NCBI GenBank assembly: GCA_041736155.1
Contig: JBGSUL010000123.1
Span: 1-64,000 of the forward strand
Length of the DNA: 64,000 bases
Origin: JANPLN01 sp041736155
GTDB lineage: Bacteria > Bdellovibrionota > Bdellovibrionia > Bdellovibrionales > JAGQZY01
Direction: 5' to 3'
This document shows, piece by piece, positions 44,069-52,721 of this stretch; the stretch's first letter is position 1, and each line of letters opens with the position of its first letter. The notes under the pieces are model-generated. The model saw only the letters and a list, made by a program, of their open reading frames with translations. It had not been told where the DNA came from and ran no database searches. The position numbers and the translations under genes are program-made.

Positions 44069-44476
44069 AAATCCCCCCGGATTATTATTTATTTAATTAC
44101 TTCCTGCTTTACCTTAAGAGCAATGGATGTGCCGCCTTAAAAGGGCGTAAATTTGAATTGGAGATAAAGAACTAGTAATTCTTTTGGCAGCTGATGTCTG
44201 GTTGTACGTCTCATTTTGAGATTACATACCAGCCGTTGTTTATTGCTTACTGTGCAACCCAGCCGCCATCGACAGCCAAGGCGTGTCCTGTCACAAAGGA
44301 AGCGCCATCAGAGCTGACCTCCATAAAAGAGAGTGGCCACAAAAATAGACCTTTCACCGATTTTTGACAATCTTGTGGTAACTATGACTTAATGCGCGTT
44401 TGTTTTTTGAGGAAAGTAAACGAATTCGTAATTGGAGTTTGTGACTTTTATTCAAAAGAGGGAGATAATACTTACC
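44069..44476. other. 408-base region with no complete gene
   Basis: The DNA between the exported-protein gene and the CoA-transferase gene has no complete frame. It holds a small CGCC/GGCG hairpin near 44140 and the SDR remnant at 44247-44336. The promoter of the CoA-transferase gene is presumably in 44340-44460. Confidence 0.6.
44247..44336 (-). pseudogene. C-terminal remnant of a short-chain dehydrogenase gene
   Basis: The minus strand encodes SSDGASFVTGHALAVDGGWV then AQ and a stop. This is the standard C-terminus of SDR oxidoreductases (S-F-x-T-G-x-x-L-x-V-D-G-G). Upstream homology ends after about 30 codons. It is a decayed or deletion-truncated SDR gene. Confidence 0.75.
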
Positions 44477-45739
44477 ATGGGTGAACGTTTTTTTAAGGAA
44501 TTAAAACCGAATGCAAATATCTTTGTTCAGGGAGCGGCCGCGACTCCTCAGATTCTTTTGCAAAAACTAACGATGGAATCAGAAGCGTTAGCGCCCCTTC
44601 ATCTTTACCATTTGCACACAGAAGGAACTCCGCCTTATTTACAAGAGCCATATCGTTCGCGTTTTTGGGTGAAGAGTTTTTTTGTCGGCGCTAACTTACG
44701 CCGCGAAATGGATTATGATCGATTCGATTATATCCCATGCTTTCTTTCGGAAATACCCAATCTATTTCGCACAAAGAAAATTTCTTTGGATGCGGCATTG
44801 ATCCATGTATCGCCACCAGACAAAAATGGTTATTGTTCTTTAGGGACGAGTGTCGATATTGCTCGCGCGGCGGTCGATATGGCGCCACTGATTTATGCGC
44901 AAATCAATCCGCAGATGCCGCGGACGCATGGAGATACATTTATTCACCAAAGCCGTTTTGCAGCTTTTCTTGAAGTGGATGAAGATCTTTATGAATCCTC
45001 GCCATCGACTTTGACAGATGTCGAAAAGAAAATAGGTTCACACATCGCGAGCTTAGTAGAGGAGGGCTCCACTCTTCAGTTAGGTATCGGGGCTGTGCCG
45101 GAGGCTGTGTTAGCCGCATTAAGTGGTCATCGAAAATTAGGCCTTCACTCCGAAATGTGGACAGATGCCGTAATTCCATTGATCCAGAGTGGGGCGATAG
45201 ATAATTCGCAGAAAGTTCTTCATCCTGGAAAATCTGTGGCGGCTTTTATCAAAGGAACACGACAGCTTTATAGCTTTGTCGATGACAATCCGAGTGTGGC
45301 ACTTTTTGATGTGGCCTATGTGAATTCTCCTCTGGTGATCATGCGGAATCCTCAAGTGGTGGCCATTAATTCGGCAGTTGAAATCGATTTGACCGGACAA
45401 GTTTGTGCAGATTCAGTAGGAACACGAATTATTTCAGGTGTAGGAGGGCAGATGGACTTTTTGCGTGCGGCGGCCCTCTCACCAGGAGGGAAGCCTATCT
45501 TAGCTATTACGAGCCGTGCTAAAAATGGCACTTCACGAATGACCGCAGAATTAATACCGGGAGCTGGTGTTGTCACCACGCGTGCGCATGTGCATTACGT
45601 AGTGACAGAGTATGGGGCTGTGAATTTGGTCGGGAAATCAATCGGTGAGCGGATGAGGTCACTGATTTCAATTGCTCACCCTGACGATCGTGAGATGTTG
45701 GATAGAAAACGATTTAATATTTTAAACAATACGAAATAG
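44477..45739 (+). CDS. Acetyl-CoA hydrolase/4-hydroxybutyrate CoA-transferase family protein
   Basis: About 420 residues of the class I CoA-transferase type. The N-terminal half carries DAALIHVSPPDKNGYCSLG; the C-terminal half has the catalytic Glu in LGLHSEMWTDA and GVGGQMDFLRAA, plus HYVVTEYGAVNLVGKS. It moves CoA between an acyl-CoA and acetate or a hydroxyacid. I start at the ATG at 44477, with GGGAG 12 bases upstream; a GTG at 44441 or TTG at 44432 would add a few residues. Confidence 0.85.
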   Translation: MGERFFKELKPNANIFVQGAAATPQILLQKLTMESEALAPLHLYHLHTEGTPPYLQEPYRSRFWVKSFFVGANLRREMDYDRFDYIPCFLSEIPNLFRTKKISLDAALIHVSPPDKNGYCSLGTSVDIARAAVDMAPLIYAQINPQMPRTHGDTFIHQSRFAAFLEVDEDLYESSPSTLTDVEKKIGSHIASLVEEGSTLQLGIGAVPEAVLAALSGHRKLGLHSEMWTDAVIPLIQSGAIDNSQKVLHPGKSVAAFIKGTRQLYSFVDDNPSVALFDVAYVNSPLVIMRNPQVVAINSAVEIDLTGQVCADSVGTRIISGVGGQMDFLRAAALSPGGKPILAITSRAKNGTSRMTAELIPGAGVVTTRAHVHYVVTEYGAVNLVGKSIGERMRSLISIAHPDDREMLDRKRFNILNNTK

Positions 45740-45748
45740 GTAAACTCA

Positions 45749-46444
45749 ATGGATTTTTTTGAAGTTGTAAATACAAGAAGAAGTGTTCGTAAATTCACAC
45801 AAGAAGTAGTGCCCGATGCGGTGATTGAAAAGGCCCTGCAGGCGGCGATTCAAGCTCCCAACTCTTCCAATACTCAAACCTGGAACTTTTATTGGGTGCA
45901 AAGTACTGAGATGAAAAAGAAAGTGGTGGAAGTTTGCCTCAGCCAGTCCGCGGCACGGACCGCGCAGCAGTTGTTGGTGGTCACGGCCGATCCCCAATTG
46001 TGGAAAAGATCACAGCCGGGTTTGATTGAATGGGTGGAAAAAGCGAAAGCACCCGCCCTCGTATTAACTTACTATCGTCGGTTGATTCCTTGGACCTACC
46101 GCTGGGGATTCTTAAACTCCCTAGGTTTTTTTAAATGGCTCACAACATCCATCGTCGGTTTGTTCCGTCCATTACCCCGTGGACCTTACACTCGCCGCGA
46201 CGTGCAAGGGGTGGCAATCAAAAGCGCGGCTCTCGCTTGCGAAAACTTTGTTTTGGCGATGACAGCACAGGGTTATGCCACATGCATGATGGAAGGTTTT
46301 GATAAAAATCGAATGCATCGTTTACTCAAGTTGCGCTCGACCGAATGTCCTGTGATGGTCATTGGTATCGGTCGCGAAGGTGAGCGCGCCACATGGGGAC
46401 CGCAGTATCGATTGCCACTGGAGCAAGTGATTCACAAAATTTAG
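45749..46444 (+). CDS. Nitroreductase-family flavoprotein
   Basis: 231 residues. The N-terminal RRSVRKFTQEVVPDAVIEKAL and the APNSSNTQTWNFYWV FMN-binding block are typical, with the CxENFVLAMTAQGYATCMMEGF helix and VIGIGREGE near the end. The central 120-160 stretch is aromatic- and proline-rich and longer than average. It follows the CoA-transferase gene by nine bases and is probably in one transcript with it. Substrate unknown. Confidence 0.85.
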   Translation: MDFFEVVNTRRSVRKFTQEVVPDAVIEKALQAAIQAPNSSNTQTWNFYWVQSTEMKKKVVEVCLSQSAARTAQQLLVVTADPQLWKRSQPGLIEWVEKAKAPALVLTYYRRLIPWTYRWGFLNSLGFFKWLTTSIVGLFRPLPRGPYTRRDVQGVAIKSAALACENFVLAMTAQGYATCMMEGFDKNRMHRLLKLRSTECPVMVIGIGREGERATWGPQYRLPLEQVIHKI

Positions 46445-46449
46445 TCAAT

Positions 46450-46470
46450 GGCCACCCAATGAGTGTGGCC
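46450..46470. terminator. Hairpin between convergent genes
   Basis: GGCCAC, nine bases, GTGGCC lies between the nitroreductase stop and the convergent AHSA1 gene stop. There is no strong T-tract, so its terminator role is tentative. Confidence 0.4.
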
Positions 46471-46480
46471 TAGTAGTCAT

Positions 46481-47437
46481 TTAGATTTTCTCTAAATAAC
46501 TTTCCAACTTGTCGAAAGAGCCAGTCCATCCTTGTGTCATGCCACCACGAGCTTGCATGAAAAAGTCGACCTCTTCCTGTGTGACTTTTCCGTAGGGTTC
46601 CCAAGTCACGGTGACCCGTGTGCTATTGGGTCCTTCTTCGCTGAGAAGAACGTTGGTGAGCATGACGGCTGGCCATACAGGCGCCATAGGGTGACGGGAC
46701 CTATTGCCTTTTTCATCGCAAAACTCTTGTGTGTAAACAAGCCGGTTTGGTTTTTCCATCGCAAGATAATGAGCTTTTCCATACATTTTGACGGAACCAT
46801 CGAGACTGGTCATGGCATAAAAAGTACTTCCACCGGGTTTGATATCGGCTTTGAGAAACTCCATGGTAAAACCTGTGGGAGGCAGCCATTGTGAAAAATG
46901 TTTGGGGTCGGTCCACATGTCGTACATATTGGCGATGGGAATATCAAAACTGCGGTTGATAAAGAATTGGTTTTTCTGTGAGATTTCTTCGCCCAAATAC
47001 TCGGCGAGGCGATCCCATGTGGCATTTCCGCCAGCTTGTTTAATGAACTTTTTAATCTCTTTGGCCGCTTCGGCTGTGGCCAGAGTCATGGTCATTTCCA
47101 TTTTTGTTTTGTCTTTGAGATCGGTAAACACCGCGGTGACTCGAAAGAGTGGAGGTTGATGGTCGTTGGCACCGTGGTCGTAGACCAAGCGAGCGTATTT
47201 CTCCACCTCATGATAGATAGTTTTATTTTCGTAATCTGTACCATCGGGTCCATGCATGGTGTAATTCCAATGGCCGCCGGGTTTGAGATCTTTGCTGTGG
47301 GTCGTGAGAGTAAAGCCCCGCGGGCCCCACCATTTAGCAACTTTTTTAGGGTCTGTCCAAGCCTCCCAAACTAACTGAACGGGAGCATCGTAAATACGAG
47401 TGATATAAAGTTCGTTGGGTTTATTTTTTTCGGCCAT
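46481..47437 (-). CDS. Two-domain AHSA1/SRPBCC protein
   Basis: 318 residues with two copies of the AHSA1-like START-fold domain: the first at about 8-150 (ITRIYDAPVQLVWEAWTDPK) and the second at about 160-318 (INRSFDIPIANMYDMWTDPK). These domains bind hydrophobic ligands or, in Aha1, Hsp90; in bacteria they are commonly paired with an ArsR repressor, as here. The start overlaps the ArsR stop by 17 bases. Confidence 0.88.
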   Translation of the reverse strand: MAEKNKPNELYITRIYDAPVQLVWEAWTDPKKVAKWWGPRGFTLTTHSKDLKPGGHWNYTMHGPDGTDYENKTIYHEVEKYARLVYDHGANDHQPPLFRVTAVFTDLKDKTKMEMTMTLATAEAAKEIKKFIKQAGGNATWDRLAEYLGEEISQKNQFFINRSFDIPIANMYDMWTDPKHFSQWLPPTGFTMEFLKADIKPGGSTFYAMTSLDGSVKMYGKAHYLAMEKPNRLVYTQEFCDEKGNRSRHPMAPVWPAVMLTNVLLSEEGPNSTRVTVTWEPYGKVTQEEVDFFMQARGGMTQGWTGSFDKLESYLEKI

Positions 47438-47786
47438 GTTTTTTCCCTTTCGTTTTTTTCTTTGCAGTCATCGTTTTTAGGTATTCATCTAAGCGATCAA
47501 AACTTTCTTCCCAAAACGCTCGATACTGCTCCATCCAATGGGAAGCGTGCTGTAAAGGTTCGGCGTTGATTTTACAAGAACGCCACTGGGCCTCTTTGCT
47601 TTTGGTGATCAATCCGGCTTTTTCCAAAACCTTTAAATGTTTAGTAACGGCGGGGAGGCTCATGTCTTTAAGAAATGGCTTTGCCAAATCCGAGACATTG
47701 GCATCGCCAATAGAAAGTTTGGCAAGCAAAGCTCTACGCGTCGGATCGGCGAGAGCTGAGAAAGTCTGGCTAAGGGGGTCCATCAT
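47421..47786 (-). CDS. ArsR-family regulator paired with AHSA1 protein
   Basis: 121 residues with a winged helix (LSQTFSALADPTRRALLAKLSI then VSDLAKPFLKDMSLPAVTKH). It lacks metal-binding cysteines and belongs to the SRPBCC-associated ArsR subgroup. The tail is Lys-rich and holds a further AHSA1-like W-x-Y-x-F motif (MEQYRAFWEESFDRLDEYL). A dyad operator lies 36 bases upstream. Confidence 0.88.
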   Translation of the reverse strand: MMDPLSQTFSALADPTRRALLAKLSIGDANVSDLAKPFLKDMSLPAVTKHLKVLEKAGLITKSKEAQWRSCKINAEPLQHASHWMEQYRAFWEESFDRLDEYLKTMTAKKKTKGKKHGRKK

Positions 47787-47822
47787 CTGCCTTTGTGTCT
47801 TGTTATAATACTACTTAGTTAA

Positions 47823-47838
47823 TTAACCATTTGGTTAA
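47823..47838. promoter_or_regulatory. Probable operator of the ArsR/AHSA1 pair
   Basis: TTAACC-ATTT-GGTTAA is a perfect dyad (6-bp arms) in AT-rich DNA just upstream of the regulator gene, beside the palindromic TTAATTAA and a TATTAT -10-like box. Autoregulation by the ArsR protein is the likely role. Confidence 0.5.
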
Positions 47839-48049
47839 ATGTAAAGGAACTGGGCAATCTTGTCAAGAGGGGGATGGTGACAGGTTTATTTCGCTTATAG
47901 CGACTTTAATAAGTAAAATATCGACAATGATTTATTGGCACAACGGGTAAACATTGCAAGTTTACGATATTTGTAAATAAAACCCTCAAATTACCTTGAT
48001 TAAGTTTTCAAACACGTTGAAAAAATCCTATCCAAATAGGAGGAAAAAT

Positions 48050-49642
48050 ATGTCGGTATTTAATACATTTCAAAAGAGCATGATGGGCTTAGCGATAGGC
48101 TTTCTCATGGCTTCGTGTTCTTCCAGTTCCGATTCACCAGCAGTGAAGCTTACTGATAAACCACAACCGCCCACGCCCTCGCTTGTTCAGGATGAAGTGG
48201 ATGTGGATGAAGCCATTGGATACGTAGAATATTACTGTAAAATTGATAAAAGTGTTTCGTTTTCGCAAGATTGGCCAGCGGCAGAGAGTTGTGAGCCCGC
48301 CGCGTATCCGGCTGATGTGAATAACCAAATGCTCGCGTTAAGAAGTATAAAAGCGGCTTTGGAGGAGTATTTAAATACAACGAATGTTAGCTACAGTATT
48401 GAGCGCGAGATTATTGGTGTTAACAAGTACATTGATAAGAGCCTTGTCGATCTGGAAGATTTTCGTGTAAAAGCTGAGCGCGACTTTGTGGCCCATGAGG
48501 AGGAAATCAAGGCGGCTGATGAACGAGTATATCAGCAATTGGTAGTGTTAAGCCATAACCAATGCAAAGTGAGTAAGTGGTCAGTGAGCTGCGACGTGCC
48601 TTCCACAGTGGCTGTGGAACAGATGTCTGTATTACGTGAGAAGCATAAGCTTCTGAGAAATGCGATTGTTGCTTCAAGGGACTATCTTCATATCTTTTCT
48701 TCCTTTTCGACAAAAAACTACGAAGTTTATAAACTCGAAGAAGAGCTTCTCAGAGATCTTCAAGAAGAGAGAATCAAGGTTGAGCGTGCAATGTCACATT
48801 CTTACGACGATGAGATTGAGCAAAAAAGCGAAGTCTTGGAAAAAGAAACAAAAGATTTATTTGCCGCAGATTATGACTTTAGAATAGATCTTCCTCCAGA
48901 ACTCCATCTCTTTATCAATGATAAGGAGCTAACAGAGGCACAATTAGATACGGTTCTGCAATATTTTGATGGGGAAGTGCAAAGAATCAAGGCCTTTACA
49001 GCAGCCATTCAAGAGGTGAAGGAGCTTCTTCCCACAAAAATGCTTGATCATGTCGAGGTGGGTAACTTTTCTCAATTTGAAAAATACGATGCATCGGCAT
49101 ACAACTACCGCGAAACGGCTGAAAAGTTTTTAGTAAAAGTCCGCAGTACAGCGACTCAAGAAGAGATCGTTTCCTTTTTCAAAAATTTGGATAGCGCTGA
49201 TGAGAAAAAAAATCCGCTCTTAAAAGAAAGAAGTCAAAAAATCAGCGAATTGAATGCATTGGAAGCAGCTGTTGCCGCGGCTGGTACGCGAACAGAGATG
49301 CCAGTGCAAGTTGTATTTCCTAAAGATGAGCTGACTTTGGATACATTTTTGGGGACCTATTCCTATTTGAATAAATATGCGAACGAAGAGGTGCCGGAAC
49401 AGGTGAAGTTGTGGGAAGACGCCTATGGAAAGGACCTCTTTCAAGGTGGTTATAAAATTATTATGACTGTGAAACTATTTATGGATGTCATTCCTACGCA
49501 AAACTCTGATACTGATAAAGACAAGTCTACGTTTGAGTTATCAGTGCAAACAGGTGGTGAATCGGGGAATGCTTCTTTTACTTTTGCTAGTATAAGAACG
49601 AGAGAATGGATTATGGCTGTTGCTAATGACTTAGCTAAGTAG
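48050..49642 (+). CDS. Coiled-coil lipoprotein of unknown function
   Basis: 530 residues. A signal peptide ends in a MASC lipobox, followed by a Ser/Pro-rich linker and a long helical body with strong coiled-coil character (VRNLRAEEE-type heptads through residues about 80-330 and KNLDSADEKKNPLLKERSQK). Four cysteines occur near CKIDKSVSF, ESCEPA, NQCKVSKW and VSCDVPS. The start at 48050 is fixed by AGGAGGAAAA. A strong terminator follows, so it is a monocistronic unit ahead of the 49.8-55.6 kb operon. Confidence 0.75.
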   Translation: MSVFNTFQKSMMGLAIGFLMASCSSSSDSPAVKLTDKPQPPTPSLVQDEVDVDEAIGYVEYYCKIDKSVSFSQDWPAAESCEPAAYPADVNNQMLALRSIKAALEEYLNTTNVSYSIEREIIGVNKYIDKSLVDLEDFRVKAERDFVAHEEEIKAADERVYQQLVVLSHNQCKVSKWSVSCDVPSTVAVEQMSVLREKHKLLRNAIVASRDYLHIFSSFSTKNYEVYKLEEELLRDLQEERIKVERAMSHSYDDEIEQKSEVLEKETKDLFAADYDFRIDLPPELHLFINDKELTEAQLDTVLQYFDGEVQRIKAFTAAIQEVKELLPTKMLDHVEVGNFSQFEKYDASAYNYRETAEKFLVKVRSTATQEEIVSFFKNLDSADEKKNPLLKERSQKISELNALEAAVAAAGTRTEMPVQVVFPKDELTLDTFLGTYSYLNKYANEEVPEQVKLWEDAYGKDLFQGGYKIIMTVKLFMDVIPTQNSDTDKDKSTFELSVQTGGESGNASFTFASIRTREWIMAVANDLAK

Positions 49643-49666
49643 GTTCCAATTTTCCATAATTTTTTA

Positions 49667-49696
49667 GCCGCAGTTTTTGTAAACTGCGGCTTTTTT
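49667..49696 (+). terminator. Rho-independent terminator
   Basis: GCCGCAGTTT, TTGT, AAACTGCGGC then TTTTTT: a 10-bp perfect stem with a six-T tail, 24 bases after the lipoprotein stop. Confidence 0.9.
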
Positions 49697-49817
49697 GTCA
49701 ATTTTGACCGCAATCGCGATCATTCTTTTCTCGTCATTGTTTTTATTCTTAGCCCCCTTTAGTTTTTTTCAAATTCGAAAAATATATTTCGGATAGAAAA
49801 CCAAAAGGGGAGAATTT

Positions 49818-51215
49818 ATGAAACATTATTTACTTAAAAGTCATCTAGTGATGCTTTTAGGCTTGTCAGCTGGTATTGCACAAGCGCAAGACAGTGGCCT
49901 GAACTTTGGCGATATGCCATATAAGCATACGATAAACTGTAAATTAGGCGTAGATGCCAGCGGTTATGAAATGTTCCCAAATCAAGACTGTAGCGTACTT
50001 TTTATGGGGCCTCCGGGTATTGAAAAACCACATCATATAGTCACATTAGATGGCACAATTTCTCTTTGTTCGGGACTCAAAGATAATAGTGACAGCGTCA
50101 ACTTGCTATCAGCACAGTGGAAAATTATTGAAGCAAAAAAGTTAAAGGCTCTTAATGAAGACGATTTGAGCCAATATGCAAAATTGAAAAAACTTTCAGA
50201 GAATCTCTTCACAGATATTGCGAACGCTCGACAAGAATATGAAAAGTATGCTTCTGTTCCCGGCTCAAGAGTGCAGTCGTTATTTGACAATCGTGCAAAA
50301 CCAGAAGACGTCATGGAATTTTATAAAAAAAATATACTGGAGTACAAAAATAATCCAAATGCTCCGGAAGTTTCCATACTTGTACCTGAAAATTCTATCT
50401 ACAGTTTTGTTCTCTTTCGTACAGATGGAGCTTCCGATAAGACACGTTCGGTTTTGAGCACAACCATTCCAGGACTAGAGGTGTTGGTTCAGTCTTCAGG
50501 CAATCAAACTAATGTGGCGCACGTAAAAGCTGGAGACAGTGTGAGTGGCTTGACGGAATTCGCATTAGCTACTACTTGCGACATGGTTCACTTAGAGGGT
50601 GAAAAATGGATTTTGAATAAAGAGCCTTTACGTAATGTGATGTCAGTGAATCGCAAATACGAAATCCCGATGAAAGTGGGATACGCCATCAAGGCCCACC
50701 TGAATAGTAAGGTCGCTTCCCGTGTTATGGCACAGCTTATCTCCAGCAGCACAGACCATAACTTAAGCAAAGCGCAGTTGTACGAAAATATTATGAAGAT
50801 CAAAGGGAAAGAAGATTTTGATGTAGTGATTAACACGGATATCCCGCTTGAAAAAGAGCAAATGGATGAGCTTGATATTGATATTCGACAGAGGTTGCTC
50901 GATCGTTTTTTACTTTATTATGAACAGCGCGGTGATCTCGCAAATCTTAGGCCGGTGGCATCAGAACCTGCGGCGGGTGGTATGGTTCCTGTGAATCATG
51001 TTGGGACTCAATGCTGGAAAAAATCTAAACTGTTTTCAAGTAAGAGCGGATGTTCAGACTATGTTTATACTGTTCAAGAGTGGCGCGATGGCCAAACCAT
51101 AACCCAAATTGAGGATCACTTGGATCTTAATCTTGTACTTACAGAAACAAAAGCCATTAATGATGTTGTCTTAATTCCTTTTACTACTGCTTTTTTTGAC
51201 GAGGAGATTAAATGA
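49818..51215 (+). CDS. Exported protein, family unknown (first gene of an export cluster)
   Basis: 465 residues with a signal peptide (to about residue 23, AGIAQA). The mature protein begins with a cysteine-bearing beta region (TINCKLGVDASG, QDCSVLFMG), continues through a coiled-coil (about 95-150), a beta domain ending ALATTCDMVHLEG, then a helical domain (YAIKAHLNSKVASRVMAQLI...KIKGKEDFDVVINTD) and a C-terminal region with CWKKSKLFSSKSGC. The 472-residue product at 52708 shows the same order of parts, so the two are probably paralogues. AGGGGAGA precedes the ATG. Confidence 0.7.
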   Translation: MKHYLLKSHLVMLLGLSAGIAQAQDSGLNFGDMPYKHTINCKLGVDASGYEMFPNQDCSVLFMGPPGIEKPHHIVTLDGTISLCSGLKDNSDSVNLLSAQWKIIEAKKLKALNEDDLSQYAKLKKLSENLFTDIANARQEYEKYASVPGSRVQSLFDNRAKPEDVMEFYKKNILEYKNNPNAPEVSILVPENSIYSFVLFRTDGASDKTRSVLSTTIPGLEVLVQSSGNQTNVAHVKAGDSVSGLTEFALATTCDMVHLEGEKWILNKEPLRNVMSVNRKYEIPMKVGYAIKAHLNSKVASRVMAQLISSSTDHNLSKAQLYENIMKIKGKEDFDVVINTDIPLEKEQMDELDIDIRQRLLDRFLLYYEQRGDLANLRPVASEPAAGGMVPVNHVGTQCWKKSKLFSSKSGCSDYVYTVQEWRDGQTITQIEDHLDLNLVLTETKAINDVVLIPFTTAFFDEEIK

Positions 51216-52255
51216 AACTTTTTAATATTTTAATGAGCCTTATTTTAATGCCCGCACTCTCTTGGGGGGGCGTTTGTGACACGGTACCTGCCCTTGGTAA
51301 ACAATGGCAAAACCAAGAGCACTGGAAGAGTGTGGACTGGACGCCTTCTGCAGCTAATCCACAATTAAAGGTGAGCGGCTTTATGGACGAGGGGCAAAAC
51401 ACATACATGGGCGCGCTCGATTTAAGAGGAGTTTTTAATGCGCAATTGGATATTCATATTCAAAGTGTGTATAAGCCGAAAAAGTTTGTCGAATTTTGCT
51501 CGCAAAGCGACGCATATGGGTCCATGTTATCGTATGCACGAGAAGATAGCAGTAATACAAACCAATTTCGAATTGCGTTAAAGTACTTACCATCCTTTGC
51601 GTCAGCTGCAAAAAATCCATATGTGACTCAGAAATTTAAAACAGATGCGAACGGCATGAGTGCCAAAGTCTTATTGCAACCCACATCACTTGTAAAACAA
51701 AGCGAATCTTTTTTTTCTACAGAAAGAATTGAGGAAACTCTTTCTCGTAAAATTACAGAAAATTTACAACAGCAGCTACAAGCTGGTTCGCTAGGGTCTG
51801 TGGTTTTATCGTTAGATCAAATGGATGATCTCGCCTGTGATCTTCTCAAAGGACAAGCGCAAATCGAGTTTTTTCACACTGGAAATATGGATGATGCCAG
51901 AGTCCAAGTTGTGGAAGCTGTTTCGGATGCTGAATTGTGGAACCTCTATGATCGTTTGAATGGAAGTGTTAAGCCCATTCAGAAAAGAGAGGAACGTCTC
52001 TTTTCCGCAGGTGCAACATGGATGAAAAGCGAAATGGAAAGTCCGATGTCTTCTAAGAAAGCTGCTCAAAACGCTTTTAAAATAGTGTCTCAAATGGTGG
52101 ATTTTTCTGCACCGAAGGTCATGAAAAATATATCTGAAGAAGAAATGCAGTGTTTTGCTGTGAGTGAATCTCAATTTGAAAAAAGAAACCATAGTGTTTT
52201 TATTGGATTAACGATTCAAACTCAAAACTTGCAAAAATTGATGGCGGAGCAATAA
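51212..52255 (+). CDS. Exported protein, family unknown
   Basis: 347 residues; a signal peptide (MKLFNILMSLILMPALSWG) that is nearly the same as that of the 52708 gene, which suggests gene duplication. The mature part is mixed helix and strand with cysteines at the N-terminus, mid (VEFCSQSDA, DDLACDLLKG) and near the end (EMQCFAVSE). ATGA-overlaps the previous gene. No family recognised. Confidence 0.7.
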   Translation: MKLFNILMSLILMPALSWGGVCDTVPALGKQWQNQEHWKSVDWTPSAANPQLKVSGFMDEGQNTYMGALDLRGVFNAQLDIHIQSVYKPKKFVEFCSQSDAYGSMLSYAREDSSNTNQFRIALKYLPSFASAAKNPYVTQKFKTDANGMSAKVLLQPTSLVKQSESFFSTERIEETLSRKITENLQQQLQAGSLGSVVLSLDQMDDLACDLLKGQAQIEFFHTGNMDDARVQVVEAVSDAELWNLYDRLNGSVKPIQKREERLFSAGATWMKSEMESPMSSKKAAQNAFKIVSQMVDFSAPKVMKNISEEEMQCFAVSESQFEKRNHSVFIGLTIQTQNLQKLMAEQ

Positions 52256-52256
52256 C

Positions 52257-52721
52257 GTGTTGAAAACCGGCATATTCCTCCTTTTTATAGTTTTGCTTTC
52301 TTGTGAAAGTAAAAACCAAAATCAAAACCCAAGCCCCGCGATTTCAACGCCGGCACCAGCACCGGCGCCTCTGAAGCCGTGGGCCTGGGGCGAGGTTGGG
52401 TGCCAGAAATCATCATCGTGTAGGAATCCTCTTTTAAATGTGAATCAGTGGACTTGGGCAAATGCTCTCGAGAGAGAGTTTCTCACGGAGGAGGATTTGC
52501 CACTTTCGCCGGAGTTGATTTTTGACTGCGGTCAGCGCTTTTTTGCTTTGGCTGTGGGTGAGGTGCGCATTTCTTCACAGGACATCTCCATGTCCGAGCT
52601 TACATCCTTTGCTTCAAAAGTTCTCGACCTAAGAAAGTGTCAGAGAAAAAACGAATTAGAAAAAAATATGAACAATTATTTAAACGAATATCTTAAGGAG
52701 AATCTTTATGAAACTATTTAA
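52257..52721 (+). CDS. Small lipoprotein of the export cluster
   Basis: 154 residues from a GTG start one base after the previous stop, with GGAG nearby. Signal peptide with lipobox LLSC (Cys16), then a Pro/Ala linker (PAPAPAPLKP) and a globular part with GCQKSSSCRNPLL and FDCGQRFFALAVG. Its last 14 bases overlap the next gene. It would be an outer-membrane anchored partner of the neighbours. Confidence 0.7.
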   Translation: MLKTGIFLLFIVLLSCESKNQNQNPSPAISTPAPAPAPLKPWAWGEVGCQKSSSCRNPLLNVNQWTWANALEREFLTEEDLPLSPELIFDCGQRFFALAVGEVRISSQDISMSELTSFASKVLDLRKCQRKNELEKNMNNYLNEYLKENLYETI

